From positions 181,955 to 245,954 of the forward strand of contig NZ_BCSG01000003.1 of the NCBI RefSeq assembly GCF_001570745.1: a stretch of DNA of 64,000 nucleotides. The letters run 5' to 3'. A program made the translations under genes and the position numbers. Position 1 is the first letter of the stretch. Every line of letters begins with the position of its first letter. Below the pieces are notes generated by a model. It ran no database searches. It was not told the DNA's origin and saw only the letters and a program-made list of their open reading frames with translations. Source of the DNA: Alicyclobacillus mali NBRC 102425 (GTDB lineage Bacteria > Bacillota > Bacilli > Alicyclobacillales > Alicyclobacillaceae). Shown here piece after piece: positions 55,982-64,000 of this stretch.

Positions 55982-56881
55982 TCACGCCCGCTCGACCGCG
56001 TGACCTCCGAACTCGTTGCGAAGCGCCGCCTGCACCTTGCCGCTGAACGAGTCGTCCTGCATCGAACGGTACCGCATCATGACCGAGGTGGCGATGACCG
56101 GCACGGCCGCCTGAACCTCCAGCGCCTCCTGCACCGTCCACTGCCCCTCGCCCGAAGCGTGCACCACGCCTTTGATCTTTTCCAGCCGCGGATCCTCGCG
56201 GAACGACTTCTCCGCCAGCTCCATGAGCCAGCCGCGGATGACCGAACCGTTCGACCAGCAGCGCGCGATCTCGGCGAAGTTGTAGTCAAACGGGCCCTTC
56301 TCCAGCACCTCGAAGCCTTCACCGATGGCCGCCATCATCCCGTACTCAATGCCGTTGTGCACCATCTTCGCAAAGTGGCCGCTCCCGGCGCGCCCTGTGT
56401 ACACGTAACCATTGGGAACGGCCGTGTCGCGGAACAGCGGCTCGATGGTTTTGAAGACCTCCGGGTCTCCCCCAATCATGTAGCAGGCGCCGTGGCGCGC
56501 GCCTTCCATGCCGCCCGAGGTGCCGACGTCGAAGAAGTGAATGCCACTCTTCTTCAAATCCTCCGCATGGCGGACGCTGTCCTTGTAGTGAGAGTTGCCG
56601 GCTTCAATGATGATGTCGCCCGATTGCAAGAGCGGCTTTAACTGATCGATGAGGTTGTCCACCGGCTTGCCGTGCGGGACCATGAGCCACACAATGCGCG
56701 GCGGTGTGAGTTTCGACACGAGGTCGGAAACAGAAGTGGCCGGCGTCGCGCCCTCCTTGGCGACGGCGTCGACCGCCGGCTTGTGCAAATCGTACGCCAC
56801 CACCTGGTGCCCGTGGTCCATCATGTTCAGCGCCAGATTGTGGCCCATCTTGCCGAGACCAATGAGGCCGACCTGCATCAT
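55982..56881 (-). CDS. gndA: 6-phosphogluconate dehydrogenase, decarboxylating (short form)
   Basis: 299 residues, the short YqeC/GntZ-type enzyme. N-terminal nucleotide-binding VGLIGLGKMGHNLALNMMDHG, catalytic stretch VGTSGGMEGARHG, and KMVHNGIEYGMM with the catalytic Lys. Oxidises 6-phosphogluconate to ribulose-5-phosphate; Asp after the second beta strand (AYDLHKPA) favours NAD. Start at 56881 with GGAAAGGG. Links the gluconokinase at 32682 to the pentose phosphate pathway. Confidence 0.92.
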   Translation of the reverse strand: MMQVGLIGLGKMGHNLALNMMDHGHQVVAYDLHKPAVDAVAKEGATPATSVSDLVSKLTPPRIVWLMVPHGKPVDNLIDQLKPLLQSGDIIIEAGNSHYKDSVRHAEDLKKSGIHFFDVGTSGGMEGARHGACYMIGGDPEVFKTIEPLFRDTAVPNGYVYTGRAGSGHFAKMVHNGIEYGMMAAIGEGFEVLEKGPFDYNFAEIARCWSNGSVIRGWLMELAEKSFREDPRLEKIKGVVHASGEGQWTVQEALEVQAAVPVIATSVMMRYRSMQDDSFSGKVQAALRNEFGGHAVERA

Positions 56882-57002
56882 AGAACACCCTTTCCTGCTC
56901 CACACGTGATATCTATTTCTCTTGCCCCCACTCAGTGTTCCGGCTGAGCCGGACGTCTATGCGAGCCAGGGCCGACGGAGATGGTGTTCTCAAGTGCGCG
57001 GC

Positions 57003-57710
57003 CTAGAACCGAATGGCCGTCTCCAGCGCGATCTCGACCATGTCCCCGAAGGATCGCTCTCGCTCTTCCGCGGACGTCTCCTCGCCGGTGAGGACGTGAT
57101 CGCTTACCGTGAGAATCGACAAGGCCCGCGCGCCAAACTGGGCGGCCAGGGTGAACAGTTCTGCGCTCTCCATCTCCACCGCTAGCATACCGAATTTCGC
57201 CCAGCGCTCCAAATCCGCCGTTCCGTCGGCGTAAAATAGATCCGTTGTCATGACGGAACCGACGTGGATGGATGTTCCTTTCTCCCGGGCGATCTCGTGC
57301 GCGGTTCGCAGCAGATCGAAGTTCGCCGTGGGCGCATACTGCGCGTGGCCAAACCGGAGACGATTGGGCGCGCTGTTGGTGGAGGCGCTCATCGCGAGGA
57401 TGACGTCGCGGACGCGGACCTCGGGGCGAATCGCGCCGCAGGTGCCGACGCGGATGAGCGTCTTCACGCCGTAGTCCGCGAGCAGTTCGTGCGCGTAGAT
57501 GCTGATGGACGGCACGCCCATGCCTGTGCCCTGCACGGAGACAGGCACGCCCTTGTAGCGGCCCGTGTAGCCGAACATGCCGCGCACCTCGTTGTAGCAG
57601 GCGCTACCCTCGAGGTAGGTGTTCGCGATATACTTGGCCCGAAGCGGATCGCCCGGAAGCAGGATGCGCTCGGCGATCTCGCCCGGCTTTGCGCCGATGT
57701 GCGTACTCAT
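57003..57710 (-). CDS. deoD: Purine nucleoside phosphorylase, DeoD type
   Basis: Phosphorolysis of purine nucleosides, hexameric form; 235 residues. Marks: [36 protein letters not shown] and the catalytic Asp in TVSDH. ATG with GGGAGGA; extended -10 promoter at 57738-57746. Confidence 0.95.
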   Translation of the reverse strand: MSTHIGAKPGEIAERILLPGDPLRAKYIANTYLEGSACYNEVRGMFGYTGRYKGVPVSVQGTGMGVPSISIYAHELLADYGVKTLIRVGTCGAIRPEVRVRDVILAMSASTNSAPNRLRFGHAQYAPTANFDLLRTAHEIAREKGTSIHVGSVMTTDLFYADGTADLERWAKFGMLAVEMESAELFTLAAQFGARALSILTVSDHVLTGEETSAEERERSFGDMVEIALETAIRF

Positions 57711-57737
57711 GGAACATCCTCCCTTTCTTCTGATGCC

Positions 57738-57746
57738 ATCATATCA
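57738..57746 (-). promoter_or_regulatory. Extended -10 promoter of deoD
   Basis: Minus strand TGATATGAT (TATGAT at 57738-57743 with TGn), 27 bases before the ATG. No good -35. Confidence 0.45.
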
Positions 57747-57814
57747 CGCGGACCATCGGGGCGCATGCTGGATTGGCGTCGCGCAAAATTCGAACGTGGA
57801 GAGGAATCAGGACG

Positions 57815-58519
57815 ATGCAGACGGCTGAAGAGATCATTCGCTATATTTCGGAAAGCAAGAAGAAGACGCCTGTAAAGGTGTATCTGCGCGGCAAGCTGGA
57901 TGAAATCGCGTTTCCCGAGGGCCTGCGTCCGTTTGTCGGGCCCACGTCGGGCGTGGTATTTGGCGAGTGGAACGACGTTCAGGCGTTCCTGCAGCAAAAC
58001 CGCGAGCTCATCGAGGACTATGAGGTCGAGGCGGATCGCCGCAACAGCGCCATTCCGCTCTTGGATCTGAAGGACATCCCGGCGCGCATCGAGCCGGGCG
58101 CCATCATTCGCGACAAGGTGAAGATCGGCGAAAACGCCGTGATCATGATGGGCGCCATCATCAACATCGGCGCAGAGATCGGGCCTGGGACGATGATCGA
58201 CATGGGCGCCGTGCTCGGCGGGCGCGCCACGGTGGGCGCCAACTGCCACATCGGCGCGGGCGCCGTGTTGGCAGGCGTCATTGAGCCACCGTCCGCGAAG
58301 CCGGTGGTCATCGAGGACAACGTGCTCGTCGGCGCCAACGCGGTGATCCTCGAGGGCGTGCGCGTGGGCAAGGGCGCGGTCGTGGCCGCGGGCGCGGTGG
58401 TCATCGAGGACGTGCCGCCGGGAACCGTCGTGGCGGGCGTGCCGGCCAAGGTCATCAAGCGGATTGAGGACGTGGAGGCGAGCAAGATCGAAATCAAGGA
58501 AGAGCTGAGGCGCCTGTGA
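57815..58519 (+). CDS. dapH: Tetrahydrodipicolinate N-acetyltransferase
   Basis: First step of the acetyl branch of diaminopimelate/lysine synthesis. 234 residues: an N-terminal DapH-specific domain ([20 protein letters not shown]) and a left-handed beta-helix of hexapeptide repeats ([20 protein letters not shown] and on). AGGA-containing SD before ATG. Its stop overlaps the deacetylase start. Confidence 0.95.
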   Translation: MQTAEEIIRYISESKKKTPVKVYLRGKLDEIAFPEGLRPFVGPTSGVVFGEWNDVQAFLQQNRELIEDYEVEADRRNSAIPLLDLKDIPARIEPGAIIRDKVKIGENAVIMMGAIINIGAEIGPGTMIDMGAVLGGRATVGANCHIGAGAVLAGVIEPPSAKPVVIEDNVLVGANAVILEGVRVGKGAVVAAGAVVIEDVPPGTVVAGVPAKVIKRIEDVEASKIEIKEELRRL

Positions 58520-59646
58520 TGACGTGGGACGTGTACGAAGCGAGGCGCGCCCTGCACCAGATCCCGGAGCCCGGGTTTCGGGAGTTTGAAACGCAGAAGC
58601 TGGTGCTCGCGTATCTGCAGGCGCTGCCGCAGGATCACCTGGAGATCCGCACGTGGGAGACGGGCGTGATCGCGCTCGTGAAGGGACACAGTCCGAAGCG
58701 GCGCGTGGGCTGGCGCGCGGACATGGACGGGCTGCCCGTGGCGGAGGAGACGGGCGTCCCGTACGCGTCGCGCCATGAGGACATGATGCACGCCTGCGGG
58801 CACGACGTGCACATGGCCGTCGCGCTCGGCCTCGCCCAGCACTTCGCCCACAACCCTCCGCCGGACGATCTCGTCCTGGTGTTTCAGCCCGCCGAGGAGG
58901 GCCCGGGCGGCGCGCAGCCGATGCTCGCGAGCGAGGCGTTTCAGGCCGTGCGGCCGGAGATGATTTTCGCCTTGCACGTGCAGCCTGACATGGCCGTGGG
59001 CGAGATCGGCATCCGGCCCGGCGTCCTGTTTGCCAACACGTCCGAGTTGTTCATCGATCTCGTCGGCCAAGGAGGGCACGCGGCCTATCCGCACCGGGCC
59101 AACGACATGGTGGTGGCCGGCGCACACCTCGTGACGGCGCTGCAGACCGTCGTGGCGCGAAACGTGGATCCGCTGGACAGCGCGGTCATCACCGTGGGGC
59201 GGCTGGAGTCGGGCACGAAGATGAATATCATCGCCGAGCGCGCGCGCCTCGAGGGCACAATGCGAGCACTCAACGCGGCCACCATGCCCCGGCTCAAGAA
59301 CCGAATTGAGGCGGTGGTAGCGGGAATTGAGCGGATGTTCAACTGCCAGGCCGAGATCGACTACGGCGCGAATTACTATCAGGTGTACAACGACGAGCGC
59401 CTCACCCGCGGCTTTATGCGGTTTGTCGCGGAGGCCGGGCTCGCCCAGGTGCAGGAGGTGCCGCCCGCCATGACGGGCGAGGATTTCGGCTACTTTCTGC
59501 GCGAAATCCCTGGTTTCCTGTTCTGGCTCGGCGCGGCCACGCCGTACGGCCTGCACCACGCCAAGATGCTCCCGGACGAGCGATGCATCGACGTGGCGCT
59601 GCGCGTGCTCATCCCGTACTTCGCCGAGCGGCGGTACGAGGGTTGA
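58519..59646 (+). CDS. N-acetyldiaminopimelate deacetylase (M20 family)
   Basis: 375-residue M20 metallohydrolase, like B. subtilis YkuR, which follows dapH there too. Metal ligands in [10 protein letters not shown] and EEGPGGA, and MTGEDFGYF near the C terminus. The ATG overlaps the dapH stop (TGATG) and GAGG lies 8 bases upstream. Releases acetate from N-acetyl-LL-diaminopimelate, the last step of the acetyl branch. Confidence 0.92.
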   Translation: MTWDVYEARRALHQIPEPGFREFETQKLVLAYLQALPQDHLEIRTWETGVIALVKGHSPKRRVGWRADMDGLPVAEETGVPYASRHEDMMHACGHDVHMAVALGLAQHFAHNPPPDDLVLVFQPAEEGPGGAQPMLASEAFQAVRPEMIFALHVQPDMAVGEIGIRPGVLFANTSELFIDLVGQGGHAAYPHRANDMVVAGAHLVTALQTVVARNVDPLDSAVITVGRLESGTKMNIIAERARLEGTMRALNAATMPRLKNRIEAVVAGIERMFNCQAEIDYGANYYQVYNDERLTRGFMRFVAEAGLAQVQEVPPAMTGEDFGYFLREIPGFLFWLGAATPYGLHHAKMLPDERCIDVALRVLIPYFAERRYEG

Positions 59647-59651
59647 GGGTC

Positions 59652-59768
59652 TTAGAGCCAATGCATGATGAAATAGCGGTGGACGCGGAACAACAGCAGA
59701 ATGACGGCAATCAGCGCAAACAGCACGGCGCCGACGGCGACTCGGGTTCGCCTCGATTTGGTACGCAT
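59652..59768 (-). CDS. 38-residue single-helix membrane peptide
   Basis: ATG at 59768 with a textbook GGAGG at 7-base spacing encodes MRTKSRRTRVAVGAVLFALI..., a strongly basic head, one hydrophobic helix of about 17 residues, then an aromatic/His tail ending HWL. Too short for most gene callers. It lies convergent to the deacetylase gene (5 bases apart) and downstream of the aminotransferase gene on the same strand. No family assigned. Confidence 0.6.
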   Translation of the reverse strand: MRTKSRRTRVAVGAVLFALIAVILLLFRVHRYFIMHWL

Positions 59769-59907
59769 GCCATCGCCTCCGACGGACGGGTTCGCCCATA
59801 ATGTGGGCTGCGCGCGCCCTTTTCATGCGATCCCGCCCGCCGCGGCCATCTCGTGCGTCCGAGCCCCATGCCGCCGGTGCCGCGCCATGCCTGTTCGCTC
59901 GAGTTTC

Positions 59908-61071
59908 TCAGCCTTGCCGGCGCCGCTCGACGAAGCGCGCGATGCGGCCGAGCGCTTCCTGCAACGCCTCCGGAGGACACGCGAGCGAAATGCGCACATA
60001 TCCCTCGCCGTACCGCGTGAAGCACGTCCCGGAAACGAGCGCCACATGGGACTCCCGCGCCAGCGCCTCGCAGAAGGCGTCCGACGTCATGCCTAACGCC
60101 TTCGGCAATTCGGGAAAGACGTAAAACGCGCCCGCGGGCTCGACCACCGGCACACCTATGCCTCGGAGCGCCTGCACGGCGAGATGGCGATTCATGCGAT
60201 ACGCCTCTTGCATCGGCCGACTGTCCTCGTGGCCGCAGGTCAGCGCTTCAAGCGCCGCCATTTGACTGATGCTCGACGGACAGCTCACGCTGAACTGCGC
60301 GGCCTTCGCCATCTCCGCAGCGATGGACGCCGGCGCGAACGCAAACCCAATCCGCCACCCCGTCATGCTGTGGGACTTCGATAGCCCATGAAGGACAATG
60401 GTCCGATTCCGCATCTCCGGCATGCGCGAAATGCTGGCGGGCGATCCGTCAAACTGAAGCTCGGCGTAAATCTCGTCCGACAACACGTACAGATCCCGCT
60501 CGACACACACCCGAGCGAGCGCGTGAAGCTCTTCCTCGCTGTAGACGGTGCCGGTGGGATTGGCGGGAGAGGCGAGAATGAGCAGTTTCGTGCGCGGCGT
60601 GACGGCCTGCAGAAGCGCGTCCGGCGTCAGGAGAAAGCCCGTGGCCCGCGTATCGACGAAGACGGGATGTCCCCCTGCCAAACGCACGGCGCCCTCATAG
60701 CCGGGGTAGGCGGGCGCAGGAATGATCACCTCGTCGCCTGGCGCGAGGAGCGCCCGCATGGCGATGTCGATCGCGTGCGTGGTCCCCACGGTGACGAGCA
60801 CCTCGCGGTCCGGATCATATCGATGCCCGGTGAAGCGCTCATAGTAGGCAGAGGCGGCTTCGCGCAGCGGGCGGATGCCGCGGTTTGGGGTGTACGACGT
60901 GAAGCCCTCGTCAATGGCCCGCTTGGCGGCCTCCGCAATGTGCGCAGGTGTGGGAAAGTGCGGCTGGCCAATGGTGAGGATGATGGCGTCCGGTTCGTCC
61001 GCGACGAGATCGGCGAATCGGCGCATGCTGGCGAACACCAGTTGGCGCGTGCGGCCTGAGAGTTCCTGCAT
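59908..61071 (-). CDS. patA: PatA-type aminotransferase, probable N-acetyl-LL-diaminopimelate aminotransferase
   Basis: 387-residue fold type I PLP enzyme: SYTPNRGIRPLREA, ASPANPTGTVYSEE, SDEIYAELQFDG and the PLP lysine in HGLSKSHSMTGWRIGF. ATG with AAGGAGG. The middle step of the acetyl lysine branch needs such an aminotransferase, and it lies beside dapH and the deacetylase, convergent to them. Other amino donors or acceptors are possible. Confidence 0.88.
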   Translation of the reverse strand: MQELSGRTRQLVFASMRRFADLVADEPDAIILTIGQPHFPTPAHIAEAAKRAIDEGFTSYTPNRGIRPLREAASAYYERFTGHRYDPDREVLVTVGTTHAIDIAMRALLAPGDEVIIPAPAYPGYEGAVRLAGGHPVFVDTRATGFLLTPDALLQAVTPRTKLLILASPANPTGTVYSEEELHALARVCVERDLYVLSDEIYAELQFDGSPASISRMPEMRNRTIVLHGLSKSHSMTGWRIGFAFAPASIAAEMAKAAQFSVSCPSSISQMAALEALTCGHEDSRPMQEAYRMNRHLAVQALRGIGVPVVEPAGAFYVFPELPKALGMTSDAFCEALARESHVALVSGTCFTRYGEGYVRISLACPPEALQEALGRIARFVERRRQG

Positions 61072-61159
61072 GGATGTTGCCTCCTTGAGGGGTTATCGCC
61101 GGACGCTTTCGAGGACGAGGTCCCCGAGATACCCAACGGATTGACGCCGCGGCGAGCGA

Positions 61160-61606
61160 CTAGCGCCCGTCGTTCACGAACACTTCAGGTTCCACAGAGA
61201 TGGATACGTTACCAGCAAGCGCCCGCGACACCATACAACGGGACTCCGCTTCTCGCGCGAGTTGCATAGCAAGATCAACAACTCCGTTCCCTTCGCCGTC
61301 CAAAAGAATTTTCGGCCGATGGGCGATGGAGTCACAGTGAAGTCCACCTTCCTCCGAGAACACGCCGGTCGAAAAGACCGTCAGATCCATGACGGGAATC
61401 TTGCGCGCCTCGAGTAAGAACGCGAGTGTCATCATATAGCAAGTGGCAGCTGCGCTAAGCAACATTTCGTCGGGATTCGTTCCAATGCCTGGACCGCCCA
61501 TTTGCGCAGGTCTTGTCACTGTCGCTTGCAGGCCGCCAGCCCGGATTTCTCCGCTGCCCGCTCGACCACCGGTCCACCTGCCTTCATAGTGAAACATGTG
61601 TTTCAT
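61160..61606 (-). CDS. OsmC-family peroxiredoxin-like protein
   Basis: 148 residues with the OsmC arrangement: TNPDEMLLSAAATCYMMTLAF with the first redox Cys and a second Cys in SRCMVSRAL. Likely reduces organic hydroperoxides (Ohr/OsmC or the YhfA-like subgroup). ATG with GGGGAGGG. Divergent from the membrane protein gene. Confidence 0.9.
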   Translation of the reverse strand: MKHMFHYEGRWTGGRAGSGEIRAGGLQATVTRPAQMGGPGIGTNPDEMLLSAAATCYMMTLAFLLEARKIPVMDLTVFSTGVFSEEGGLHCDSIAHRPKILLDGEGNGVVDLAMQLAREAESRCMVSRALAGNVSISVEPEVFVNDGR

Positions 61607-61736
61607 CCTTCAGGCCCTCCCCTCTATCGGAACGATCATACCCCACCTGCTCCGTTTGCGACGCCCTTATATTGCGTTGACCCATCTTCTATCATATGGT
61701 AAACAAAAAGAAAAGAATGGTTGGGGAGGTAGGTCC

Positions 61737-62267
61737 ATGTCCACCTCGGAGCGCGGAACCCCCTGGGGAGCGATGGCGGCCTTCTTCGCAGGTCAAATCC
61801 TCATCACGCTGGGCCTATACGTTGTGTGCAATGTTCTGTCGATTCTCTTGATTCCCCTGACGGGATCGTACAGCTACGCGATTTCAGGTCCCGTCACCTT
61901 TGCGACGTACGCCGCTATCTGGGGCGGCATTTGGCACGCATCCTACCAGAACAGCGGCAAGCAGGACTTCGCGCGGAAGATGGCGGCCGCCACGCTTCCG
62001 CTCGTCGGCCTGACCGCACTGTACCTTGCATTCCACCCAAGACCCGATGATCGCCTGATGATCCCCATTCTCCCGCAGGACATCCATTTTCAATTTGCGG
62101 CTCTCATGACGCTCACGCTGCTCTTCCCCTGGTACGCATTGGTGTGGAGGAAGAGCCTTTCGAGCCCCCGCCAGGCCGCGCGGTTTACGGTGCTTTTCAT
62201 CCCGTGCGTCATCGCCGGCGTCCTCATCTTCGCCGCAAGTTACACCATGCTGCCCGCGAACTGGTGA
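61737..62267 (+). CDS. Integral membrane protein, unknown function
   Basis: 176 residues with four or five membrane helices and a polar central loop (PRPDDRLMIPILPQDIHF). ATG at 61737 with GGGGAGG. A possible promoter TTGACC-N17-TAAACA lies about 35-60 bases upstream. It precedes the acid protease gene by 117 bases; whether they are linked is unknown. Confidence 0.65.
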   Translation: MSTSERGTPWGAMAAFFAGQILITLGLYVVCNVLSILLIPLTGSYSYAISGPVTFATYAAIWGGIWHASYQNSGKQDFARKMAAATLPLVGLTALYLAFHPRPDDRLMIPILPQDIHFQFAALMTLTLLFPWYALVWRKSLSSPRQAARFTVLFIPCVIAGVLIFAASYTMLPANW

Positions 62268-62384
62268 GCGGCGTGGAAGCCCCACCCAGAGGATTCTGGC
62301 CAAACTGTTTTGAATATTGGTCAGATAGCGAGCTTCGCAAGACTCGCTCGTTCCGCACCGCGCCATCAAAAGGGGGATTTATGC

Positions 62385-63200
62385 ATGATGAGCACCAAGG
62401 CATGGAAAGCGCCAGCTCTGGCGACCGCATCGCTTTTCGCGGCCGGAGCACTCGCGGCATGGCCGCACATCGCGGCAGCACCTGCGGCACCCGCCATCTA
62501 TCACGCGCCTCGGCAAGCGCTCTCACCGAACACGGCGCCGAAGCCCAACAGCATCCAGGCGTCCAGTTTCGGCTGGTCCGCCTCGAACTGGTCCGGGTAT
62601 GCGGTCACCGGCAGCACGTACAATGACATCACGGGCAACTGGATTGTGCCCGCGGTGAGCCCCTCCAAGAAAAATACGTACTCATCCAGTTGGATTGGTA
62701 TTGATGGTTTCAACAACAGCGATCTCATCCAGACCGGCACCGAGCAGGACTATGTGAACGGCCACGCGCAATACGACGCCTGGTGGGAGATCCTCCCCGC
62801 GCCTGAGACCGTCATCTCCTCCATGACCATCGCGCCGGGAGATCACATGAGCGCTCACATTCACAACAATGGCAACGGGACGTGGACCATCACCCTGACC
62901 GACGTCACGCGCAACGAGACGTTCTCGACCACGCAGTCGTACTCGGGCCCAGGCTCCTCCGCTGAGTGGATCCAGGAGGCGCCTGAGATTGGCGGCCGGA
63001 TCGCCACCCTCGCGAACTACGGCGAGACCACGTTCGATCCCGGCACCGTGAACGGCGGCAACCCGGGCCTGACGATGTCCGACGGCGGCTACATGGTGCA
63101 AAACAACGCGGTGGTTTCGGTGCCATCCGCGCCCGACTCCGACACCGACGGATTCAACGTCGCGTACGGTTCCAACCAACCGAGCCCGCCCGCGTCTTGA
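62385..63200 (+). CDS. Secreted glutamic peptidase (G1/eqolisin-like acid protease)
   Basis: 271-residue precursor: signal peptide (about 1-32), a Pro/Ala-rich pro-segment (to about 62), then a beta-sandwich domain starting GWSASNWSGYAV. The catalytic pair of the G1 family is visible: Gln116 in LIQTGTEQD and Glu194 in SAEWIQEAPE. Supporting motifs are GNWIVPAVS, SSSWIGIDG and WWEILP. Such enzymes are acid-active and pepstatin-insensitive, which suits a thermoacidophile feeding on protein. ATG after AAGGGGG. Confidence 0.88.
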   Translation: MMSTKAWKAPALATASLFAAGALAAWPHIAAAPAAPAIYHAPRQALSPNTAPKPNSIQASSFGWSASNWSGYAVTGSTYNDITGNWIVPAVSPSKKNTYSSSWIGIDGFNNSDLIQTGTEQDYVNGHAQYDAWWEILPAPETVISSMTIAPGDHMSAHIHNNGNGTWTITLTDVTRNETFSTTQSYSGPGSSAEWIQEAPEIGGRIATLANYGETTFDPGTVNGGNPGLTMSDGGYMVQNNAVVSVPSAPDSDTDGFNVAYGSNQPSPPAS

Positions 63201-63242
63201 TGGCCTCGTCGAGATGAGATTCGGCTCCGACAAGCATGTCGC

Positions 63243-63272
63243 GCCCCGGTCGATCTGCAACACGACCGGGGC
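63243..63272 (+). terminator. Hairpin after the acid protease gene
   Basis: Perfect 10-base-pair stem GCCCCGGTCG/CGACCGGGGC with a 10-base loop, 43 bases after the stop. No T-run follows, so intrinsic termination is uncertain. Confidence 0.4.
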
Positions 63273-63334
63273 AGTGCCACCTGCATCAACCACGTTCTCC
63301 GCAAGCACACCGCTACGCTATCCCGCGCGCCTCC

Positions 63335-64000
63335 TCATGCCACCTCGGACGCCTTTGCCTGCTGAGGGATCCACGTCGGCCTCACCAGAATGCAGATCAG
63401 CGCCGCCGTCACCACGAATGCAATGAGGCAAGCGGATGCGATGAACAGCACCTGGATGGATAGCCACTTCAGGAGTGCCCCATCGACCGCGTATGAAACG
63501 GGCCCGAGCACGATGGCGGCGGTCCATAAAATGGACATCACGGACGCGAGCGAAGACCCGCGAAACCAAATCTGAATGAGCGAGATGGACTGAATGTTGA
63601 CCCAGACGAAGGCCGCCATGCTGAGGGCCATCAGACAAGCACACCATGCGACGTGCGGATAGAGCGGAATGAGGAGCCAAAACAACGTGCCCACGTACAG
63701 GCCGCCCAACAACAGATGCACCGACACGCGAAATCTGCTTGTGAACGTCAACAGCAACATGCCCGCGAGCGATCCGGCCGCCTCACACCCGACCATCAAC
63801 GCGTAGATGGAAGCATTGCCATGCAATGCGGAAGAGACAAACAGAGGGATGCCGACGGCGGTCGGACCGAGGTAGCCCAGGTTGATGCCGAGTGTAAGAC
63901 CAAGAAGTATGAGAAACGCCGGGTTTCTCCAGAAGCTTCGTGATTTCGCATCCGAGGTTGGTTCGCTCTCCGACTCGTCGGCCCCGCCCTCACTCGGCGA
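63335..64000 (-). CDS. MFS transporter, C-terminal half (cut by window edge)
   Basis: The frame is open from the window edge to its stop at 63335, about 221 residues. A hydrophilic central loop (rich in Glu, Ser and Asp) is followed by FWRNPAFLILLGLTLGINLG and five or six more helices, the layout of the second half of a 12-helix MFS_1/MFS_3 exporter. The start and first six helices lie beyond the window. Substrate unknown. Confidence 0.8.
   Translation of the reverse strand, partial: SPSEGGADESESEPTSDAKSRSFWRNPAFLILLGLTLGINLGYLGPTAVGIPLFVSSALHGNASIYALMVGCEAAGSLAGMLLLTFTSRFRVSVHLLLGGLYVGTLFWLLIPLYPHVAWCACLMALSMAAFVWVNIQSISLIQIWFRGSSLASVMSILWTAAIVLGPVSYAVDGALLKWLSIQVLFIASACLIAFVVTAALICILVRPTWIPQQAKASEVA

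Noticed and set aside
58018..59826. A 602-codon open frame opposite dapH and the deacetylase
   Set aside because: Low-complexity Ala/Pro/Met/Thr translation caused by the hexapeptide repeats on the other strand; no SD.

Overview
The window is about 64 kb of high-GC chromosomal DNA from a spore-forming Firmicute. The gene order ywlC-spoIIR-prmC-prfA-rpmE-rho-tal-spo0F-pyrG-rpoE is the conserved Bacillus-type core block. High GC, a secreted glutamic (G1-type) acid protease, many GTG/TTG starts and strong Shine-Dalgarno (SD) sites point to a thermoacidophile of the Alicyclobacillus type. The assignment is by gene content only.

Layout. 0-10.2 kb is the core block on the minus strand (tRNA modification, sporulation signalling, peptide release, rho, CTP synthesis, RNA polymerase delta). 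10.3-13.7 kb has an enoyl-CoA hydratase-like gene and the 5-oxoprolinase set pxpB-pxpC-pxpA. 13.7-23.3 kb has a glycosyltransferase, speE-speB-DUF1934, an acyl-CoA dehydrogenase, a quinone oxidoreductase, a class A penicillin-binding protein and an aminotransferase. 23.3-31.2 kb has small hypothetical and membrane proteins, moaA, mgsA, an Xaa-Pro peptidase, a hydrolase, a thiamine-binding protein/GNAT pair, and a holin-like peptide gene facing an antisense promoter (a type I toxin-antitoxin layout). 31.4-35 kb has a sugar-acid transporter, a gluconokinase and a phosphoesterase.

35.4-45.1 kb is a co-directional, tightly coupled carotenoid operon: a CrtI-like oxidoreductase, folE, a prenyl diphosphate synthase, phytoene synthase, phytoene desaturase, a cytochrome P450, a fused lycopene cyclase, a PlsY-like acyltransferase and a CrtQ-like glycosyltransferase. 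Together they could make a cyclised, hydroxylated, glycosylated and acylated C40 carotenoid resembling the thermozeaxanthins of Thermus.

45.4-54.7 kb is accessory: DUF4129/DUF58 membrane proteins, cyanase, two DinB-like proteins, an MFS/Lrp pair, two frameshifted genes (a phosphotransferase and an MFS transporter) and a transposase-like 3' remnant. 54.9-64 kb has a LacI regulator beside 6-phosphogluconate dehydrogenase, deoD, the acetyl-branch lysine/diaminopimelate genes (dapH, the deacetylase and a convergent patA-type aminotransferase), an OsmC protein, a membrane protein, the acid protease and an MFS gene cut by the window edge.

Several regulatory sites are readable: a sigma-F-like promoter before spoIIR, a sigma-H-like promoter before spo0F, a pyrG leader terminator, and many sigma-A promoters with an extended -10 (TGn). 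No rRNA, tRNA, CRISPR array or complete insertion sequence was seen.
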